58,574 bases of DNA from Chloroflexota bacterium (GTDB lineage Bacteria > Chloroflexota > Anaerolineae > Anaerolineales > Villigracilaceae), in the NCBI GenBank assembly GCA_023459215.1, contig JAEWVF010000006.1:1-58574 (forward strand), in the 5' to 3' direction. The position numbers were made by a program, and so were the translations under genes. Position 1 is the stretch's first letter. The number at the start of each line of letters is the position of its first letter. Shown piece by piece: positions 54,497 through 58,574 of the stretch. The notes below the pieces were generated by a model, which saw only the letters and a list, made by a program, of their open reading frames with translations, was not told the DNA's origin and searched no databases.

Positions 54497-55822
54497 TTAT
54501 CCCACCGCCGGAAAAACCTTCTCGACCGCCTCCGGCGCGTACTGCGCGACCATTTCGCGGGTCAGGCCGTTTTCCTTGCAAATGGCCGCGTACAAGTCCA
54601 CGCTCGGGCGGCGGATGCGGGCCTGGGTCTCGACATCCAGCCCCCACAGGCCGAAGCGCTGCGTCCAGCCGCGCTCCCACTCGAAATTATCGACCAGCGA
54701 CCAGTGGAAATAGCCCTTGACCGGGAATCCGTAATTGACCGCCCGCCACATCTGGTGCAGGTGCTGAACCAGGTAACGCGGGCGCAGTTTATCGTCCGGG
54801 TCTTCGACACCGTTCTCGGTGATCAAAATCGGCAGGTTCGGGTAGGTTTTGGCCATCCACTCAATCGACTGGTACAGGCCTTCGGGGATGTTGGCGATGA
54901 AATTGGTCGCGCTCAGGTCTGAATCCGCCGGGTAATAGCGCTTGCCGAACAACTCTTTGAGATTGGTAATGTCAAACTTGACCGTATCGACCGAATAATA
55001 GTTCAGGCCGAGGAAATCCTGGGTGCCTTTGGCTTCGGGGATATTGAAATTGCCCAATGGGGTGCGCATCACGCCCGTCGAAAGGCCGCTCGGGAAAGCC
55101 ATGTTGATGCCGTTATATTGAATATTACGCATCAGCCGGTCGAGCGGCGACCAGGGATTGGCCGCCACCATCGGACGGTAGTGCAGGGCATACCCGGCGC
55201 GCGCCTCCGGCTGGATCTCATGGATGGCGCGATAGGCGGCCACATGTCCGCGCAGCATATTGGCCATCACCTGCACGGCCGTTTTCAGACCCTTGTTGCA
55301 GGCCGGGAAATCCCCGGCCACATAGCCGCTCAGGGCATAGATGTTCGGCTCGTTGATCGTCGTCCACAGGCTGACATATTCCTTGAGCGCCTCGACCGTC
55401 TTGCGCACAAACTTCTCGAACAACGGCACGACTTCTTCTTTTTCCCAGCCGCAGCGGTTGTACAACCAGAGCGGATCGGTAAAGTGGTGCAGCGTGACCA
55501 TCGGCGTGATGCCGCGTTCGACCATCCCGCGCGCCATCGCCCGGTATTTTTCGAGCGCATCCTCGTCCCAGCGATCCGGCTCAGGCTGGATGCGGCTCCA
55601 CTCGACCGAGAAGCGGTGCGCATTCTGGCCGGTTTCGGCGGCCCGATCCATATCCTCGCGCCAGCGTCCGCCCCACCAGTCACAGGCCAGGCCTGAAAGG
55701 TGCTTGGTGTGGCCTTCCTGCTCCCAGCGGTGCCAGTTGTTGTTGGTATTGTTGCCCTCAACCTGGTGGGAAGCAGTCGCCGCCCCCCATAAAAAGCCTT
55801 TTGGAAAATGATAAGCCGTCAT
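54497..55822 (-). CDS. GH1 family beta-glucosidase
   Basis: A 441-residue retaining glycoside hydrolase. The acid/base is Glu158 in TINEPN and the nucleophile is Glu336 in LITENG. FPKGFLWGAATASHQVEG at the N-terminus, FSVEWSRIQP and YFHWSLVDNFEWERG are family landmarks. It has no signal peptide, so it is cytoplasmic and acts on imported cellobiose or other beta-glucosides; exact specificity is open. GGAGGAAAG precedes the ATG at 55822 by six bases. Just downstream lie higA and a relic of a second copy of its own C-terminus. Confidence 0.95.
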   Translation of the reverse strand: MTAYHFPKGFLWGAATASHQVEGNNTNNNWHRWEQEGHTKHLSGLACDWWGGRWREDMDRAAETGQNAHRFSVEWSRIQPEPDRWDEDALEKYRAMARGMVERGITPMVTLHHFTDPLWLYNRCGWEKEEVVPLFEKFVRKTVEALKEYVSLWTTINEPNIYALSGYVAGDFPACNKGLKTAVQVMANMLRGHVAAYRAIHEIQPEARAGYALHYRPMVAANPWSPLDRLMRNIQYNGINMAFPSGLSTGVMRTPLGNFNIPEAKGTQDFLGLNYYSVDTVKFDITNLKELFGKRYYPADSDLSATNFIANIPEGLYQSIEWMAKTYPNLPILITENGVEDPDDKLRPRYLVQHLHQMWRAVNYGFPVKGYFHWSLVDNFEWERGWTQRFGLWGLDVETQARIRRPSVDLYAAICKENGLTREMVAQYAPEAVEKVFPAVG

Positions 55823-55840
55823 ATTTCTTTCCTCCGGGAC

Positions 55841-55894
55841 TCCAAAGTCTCCTGACTTTGGAATTCGTTTCTCCAAAATCAGGAGATTTTGGAG
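55841..55894. repeat. Tandem CTCCAAAATC palindromes
   Basis: Two palindromes of 22-24 bases: TCCAAAGTC-TCCT-GACTTTGGA (55841-55862) and CTCCAAAATC-AGGA-GATTTTGGAG (55871-55894). The second contains the last codons and the stop of rlmB. Confidence 0.8.
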
Positions 55895-56631
55895 TCCGTT
55901 TTCTGCCTCGCCATCAACGCCATATACAACGCCACCGACCCGGCCACCGCCGCATTCAGCGACTCAATCTGACCGCGCATCGGTAATTTCATCAGGATAT
56001 CGCAGGATTTTGCCACCAGCGGACGCATTCCCTCACCTTCGGAGCCAACCACCAGGCCCAGGGCGCCATCCAGCCGGACCCGCTCCGCACCCGTGGCCTG
56101 TTCGCCGCCTTCCAGGCCGACCATCCACGCCCCGGCCTTCTTCAACTCCTCGATGGCCTGGTGCAGGTTGGCCTGGGCCACCAGCAGGTGTTCGGAGGCT
56201 CCCGCCGAAGCGTTGACCACCGCCGGGGTGACGGTGACCGTCTGCCGCAGCGGAATCACGACTCCATGCACCCCGACAATTTCGGCGGTGCGCAACAGGC
56301 TGCCAAAGTTTTGCGGGTCGTTGAGCGTATCGAGCAGCAACACAAACAGCGGCTCGGAACGTTTCTCGGCCACTTCCAGGATGTCGGTCAGTTCGCGGTA
56401 CGGGTAGGCCGAAGCCTCCAACAGCACACCCTGATGGTTGGCGTTGACCTTCTCCAGCCGGCTGCGCGGCACGCGCCGCACCGCGATCTTGCGCTGGGCG
56501 GCCATTTTCAGGATGTCCTGCAAACGGCCCTTCTCCTGCGCCCCTTCGGCAATTTCAAGCCCAAACACATGCCGCCGCCTGGCGCGCAAGGTTTCGTAAA
56601 CTGCATTTCGTCCGTAAATGAATTCTCTCAT
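55879..56631 (-). CDS. rlmB: 23S rRNA 2'-O-methyltransferase, SpoU/TrmH family (RlmB-like)
   Basis: This 250-residue enzyme methylates a guanosine ribose in 23S rRNA (position 2251 in E. coli). The SPOUT knot motifs are DTLNDPQNFGSLLRTAEIVG, VVGSEGEGMRPL and LPMRGQIESLNAAVAGSVALY, with an N-terminal substrate domain (GRNAVYETLRARRRHV). The ATG at 56631 has GAGGGAA upstream; the TTG just before it is less likely. The last five codons (DSKIS plus stop) lie within a palindromic repeat. Confidence 0.92.
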   Translation of the reverse strand: MREFIYGRNAVYETLRARRRHVFGLEIAEGAQEKGRLQDILKMAAQRKIAVRRVPRSRLEKVNANHQGVLLEASAYPYRELTDILEVAEKRSEPLFVLLLDTLNDPQNFGSLLRTAEIVGVHGVVIPLRQTVTVTPAVVNASAGASEHLLVAQANLHQAIEELKKAGAWMVGLEGGEQATGAERVRLDGALGLVVGSEGEGMRPLVAKSCDILMKLPMRGQIESLNAAVAGSVALYMALMARQKTDSKIS

Positions 56632-56645
56632 CAAATTCCCTCAGT

Positions 56646-56751
56646 CCTGAGCGGAGCGAGCCGCTCTATGCTCGCGTAGTCGAAGGACGCTTTCTTTGCC
56701 AAATCCGCCCTTCGACTGTGTGCTTCGCTATCGCTCTGCACTCCGCTCAGG
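56646..56751. repeat. CCTGAGCGGA...AGTCGAAGG inverted repeat
   Basis: Outer arms CCTGAGCGGA (56646-56655) and TCCGCTCAGG (56742-56751) and inner arms AGTCGAAGG (56678-56686) and CCTTCGACT (56709-56717) form a nested hairpin in the rlmB-lepA gap. This is a common type of dispersed bacterial repeat; it may also stop transcription from lepA. Confidence 0.75.
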
Positions 56752-56762
56752 GCTTGGGTTAT

Positions 56763-58562
56763 TTACTCATCGCCCAGTTTCAGCACCGCCATAAACGCTT
56801 CCTGCGGAATTTCGACATTCCCGACCATCTTCAAACGCCGTTTACCCTTCTTCTGCTTTTCGAGCAGTTTCTTCTTGCGGGTAATATCGCCGCCGTAACA
56901 CTTCGCCAAAACATCCTTGCGCAGCGCCTTGACGTTCGCCCGGCTGATGACCCGGCCGCCCGAATAAGCCTGGATGGCCACATCGAACATCTGGCGCGGG
57001 ATAATATCCTTCAGCTTTGTGATCAGCGCCTGGCCCTTGTGGTAGGCGTCCTTGTTGTGCACAATCGCCGCCAGGGCATCGATTGGGTCATTGTTGACCA
57101 AAATCTCCAGCTTTTGCAGTTGGTCGACCCGATACTCAAGAAACTGGTAATCGAGCGAAGCATAACCCTTGGTGCGGCTCTTCAACTCATCGAAGAAATC
57201 GACAATCAACTCGGCCAGCGGAATCTCAAAATCCAACTGCACCCGGTGCGGGGCCGGGTATTCCTGCTGCTTGAAAATGCCGCGCCGCTTGGTTACCAGG
57301 TCCATGATCGTCCCGTAGAAATCGGTCGGAGTGATAATTTCGATCTTCATCCACGGCTCGCGAATCTCGGTCACTTTGCCCTCGTCAGGCAGTTCCGCCG
57401 GTGAATCGACCAGCAGCGTTTCACCGGTCACCGTCACCACCTCGTACTCGACCGAAGGCGCGGTGAAAAGCACATCCAGGTCATACTCGCGCTCAATGCG
57501 CTCCTGGATAATTTCCATGTGGAACAGGCCCAGGAAACCAGCCCGAAAGCCAAAGCCAATCGCCTGCGAAGTTTCCGGGGCATAGGTCAGCGAAGCATCG
57601 TTCAGTTGCAATTTTTCGAGCGCATCGCGCAAATCGCTGTAATCTTCGGCATCGACCGGGTAAATACCGGCAAACACCATCGGTTTGGGATGGAAATAGC
57701 CCGGAAGCGGTTCCGCCGCAGGAGAATTAGTCTTGGTGATGGTATCGCCCACGCGGGCATCGTGGACGGTTTTCAACCCGGTAGCGATATAGCCGACTTC
57801 CCCGGCCTTCAACACGCTGACAGGTTTCATCCCCGGCGAGAAAATCCCGACTTCGATGGGCTTGACATCCACTTTGGTGGCCATCATCCGCACCGTATCG
57901 TTAACCGACGCCGAGCCTTCGACCACGCGCACATAGCAGATGACGCCCTTGTAAGAATCATAGTGTGAATCGAAAACCAGCGCGCGCAGGGTGCCTTCAT
58001 CCACACCTTTGGGCGGCTTGACCTTCTCGACAATCGCCTCCAGCACTGCTTCGACGTTCAACCCATCCTTAGCCGAAATCTGGAGCACGTCTGCCGGGTC
58101 GCCGCCAATCAGCGCGGCAACATCCTCGGCCACTTCGTCCGGGCGGGCAGAGGGCAGATCGATCTTGTTGATGACCGGGATAATCTCCAGGTCGGCATCC
58201 AGGGCCTGGTACAGGTTGGCCAGCGTCTGGGCTTCGATGCCCTGGGTCGCATCCACCACCAAAATCGCGCCTTCGCAGGCGTTCAGAGCGCGGCTAACCT
58301 CGTAGCCAAAATCGACATGGCCGGGGGTATCGATCAGGTTGAGTTCATAATCCTTGCCATCCTTGGCGCGATAATTCATGCGCACCGCCGAGGCCTTGAT
58401 GGTGACGCCCTTTTCGCGTTCAAGGTCCATGCTATCCAACACCTGGGCAGTCATATCACGCTCAGAAATGGTGCCGGTGATTTGCAGCAGGCGGTCGGCC
58501 AGGGTCGATTTCCCGTGGTCTACATGGGCGATAATACAAAAGTTACGAATATAGTCAGACAT
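56763..58562 (-). CDS. lepA: Elongation factor 4 (LepA)
   Basis: This 599-residue translational GTPase acts on stalled or mistranslocated ribosomes and in initiation. The G1 motif is AHVDHGKST, G2/G3 are KGVTIKASAV and DTPGHVDF, and G4 is NKIDLP. The unique C-terminal domain ends in RKKKLLEKQKKGKRRLK. Full length. Its start lies 12 bases from the end of the window. lepA and rlmB have the same direction and are separated by a repeat. Confidence 0.98.
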   Translation of the reverse strand: MSDYIRNFCIIAHVDHGKSTLADRLLQITGTISERDMTAQVLDSMDLEREKGVTIKASAVRMNYRAKDGKDYELNLIDTPGHVDFGYEVSRALNACEGAILVVDATQGIEAQTLANLYQALDADLEIIPVINKIDLPSARPDEVAEDVAALIGGDPADVLQISAKDGLNVEAVLEAIVEKVKPPKGVDEGTLRALVFDSHYDSYKGVICYVRVVEGSASVNDTVRMMATKVDVKPIEVGIFSPGMKPVSVLKAGEVGYIATGLKTVHDARVGDTITKTNSPAAEPLPGYFHPKPMVFAGIYPVDAEDYSDLRDALEKLQLNDASLTYAPETSQAIGFGFRAGFLGLFHMEIIQERIEREYDLDVLFTAPSVEYEVVTVTGETLLVDSPAELPDEGKVTEIREPWMKIEIITPTDFYGTIMDLVTKRRGIFKQQEYPAPHRVQLDFEIPLAELIVDFFDELKSRTKGYASLDYQFLEYRVDQLQKLEILVNNDPIDALAAIVHNKDAYHKGQALITKLKDIIPRQMFDVAIQAYSGGRVISRANVKALRKDVLAKCYGGDITRKKKLLEKQKKGKRRLKMVGNVEIPQEAFMAVLKLGDE

Positions 58563-58574
58563 ACTTCTCTTTCA

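Overview
This 58.6 kb window is a bacterial chromosome segment, GC-rich by eye, with 53 protein-coding genes, almost no intergenic space and no RNA genes that I can see. The best guess for the source is Chloroflexota, probably class Anaerolineae. The main reasons are two copies of the YYY/DUF2298 membrane family (described from Chloroflexi and archaea), a Rieske/cytochrome b6-type module with a fused c-type cytochrome, an F420-type LLM oxidoreductase, and several near-leaderless promoters. This assignment is inference, since there is no 16S rRNA in the window.

Layout. 1-2025: the 5' part of a fabF and a GH13 alpha-amylase (minus strand). 2083-8684: a plus-strand operon of a CcrM-like adenine methyltransferase, a cytochrome c-b6-subunit IV fusion, a Rieske protein, a fused Fe-S/molybdopterin hydroxylase and a MazG-like protein. 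8750-18015: minus-strand housekeeping genes (glutamine amidotransferase-like C26 hydrolase, rplS, a second fabF, threonine synthase, a lipoprotein) and a molybdenum-cofactor operon (moaC, moaD, moaE) interleaved with small enzymes. 18226-22543: scpA converging on an FtsX/ABC pair whose ATPase carries a cyclic-nucleotide-type domain. 22784-26307: the conserved rpmH-rnpA-yidD-yidC-jag block, with an added beta-propeller lipoprotein. 26413-31155: a large orphan histidine kinase, a PlsC-type acyltransferase and cmk. 31251-46664: an apparent 15 kb minus-strand operon from a thioesterase to a set of very large GT-C/YYY membrane proteins. 46779-49466: plus-strand genes for a membrane protein, a JAMM peptidase, plsY and mgtC. 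49471-58562: an antibiotic-kinase-like gene, a TPR-hydrolase fusion, a small accessory island (repeats, an AT-rich triple C2H2 zinc-finger gene, an orphan HigA and a glycosidase relic), a GH1 beta-glucosidase, rlmB and lepA.

How it fits together. The molybdenum hydroxylase and the moa genes lie within 10 kb of each other, so the hydroxylase probably gets its cofactor from them. The hydroxylase sits directly behind a complete quinol-oxidising type module and has no FAD subunit nearby. It also keeps only one of the usual two [2Fe-2S] sites. This electron-transfer arrangement, the YYY/GT-C cluster with motifs shared by both paralogues, and the C2H2 zinc-finger island are the parts most worth following up.

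At least six families of short palindromic or inverted repeats are scattered through intergenic gaps. Two palindromic tracts lie in frame inside the molybdenum hydroxylase gene, and another palindrome supplies the last codons and stop of rlmB.
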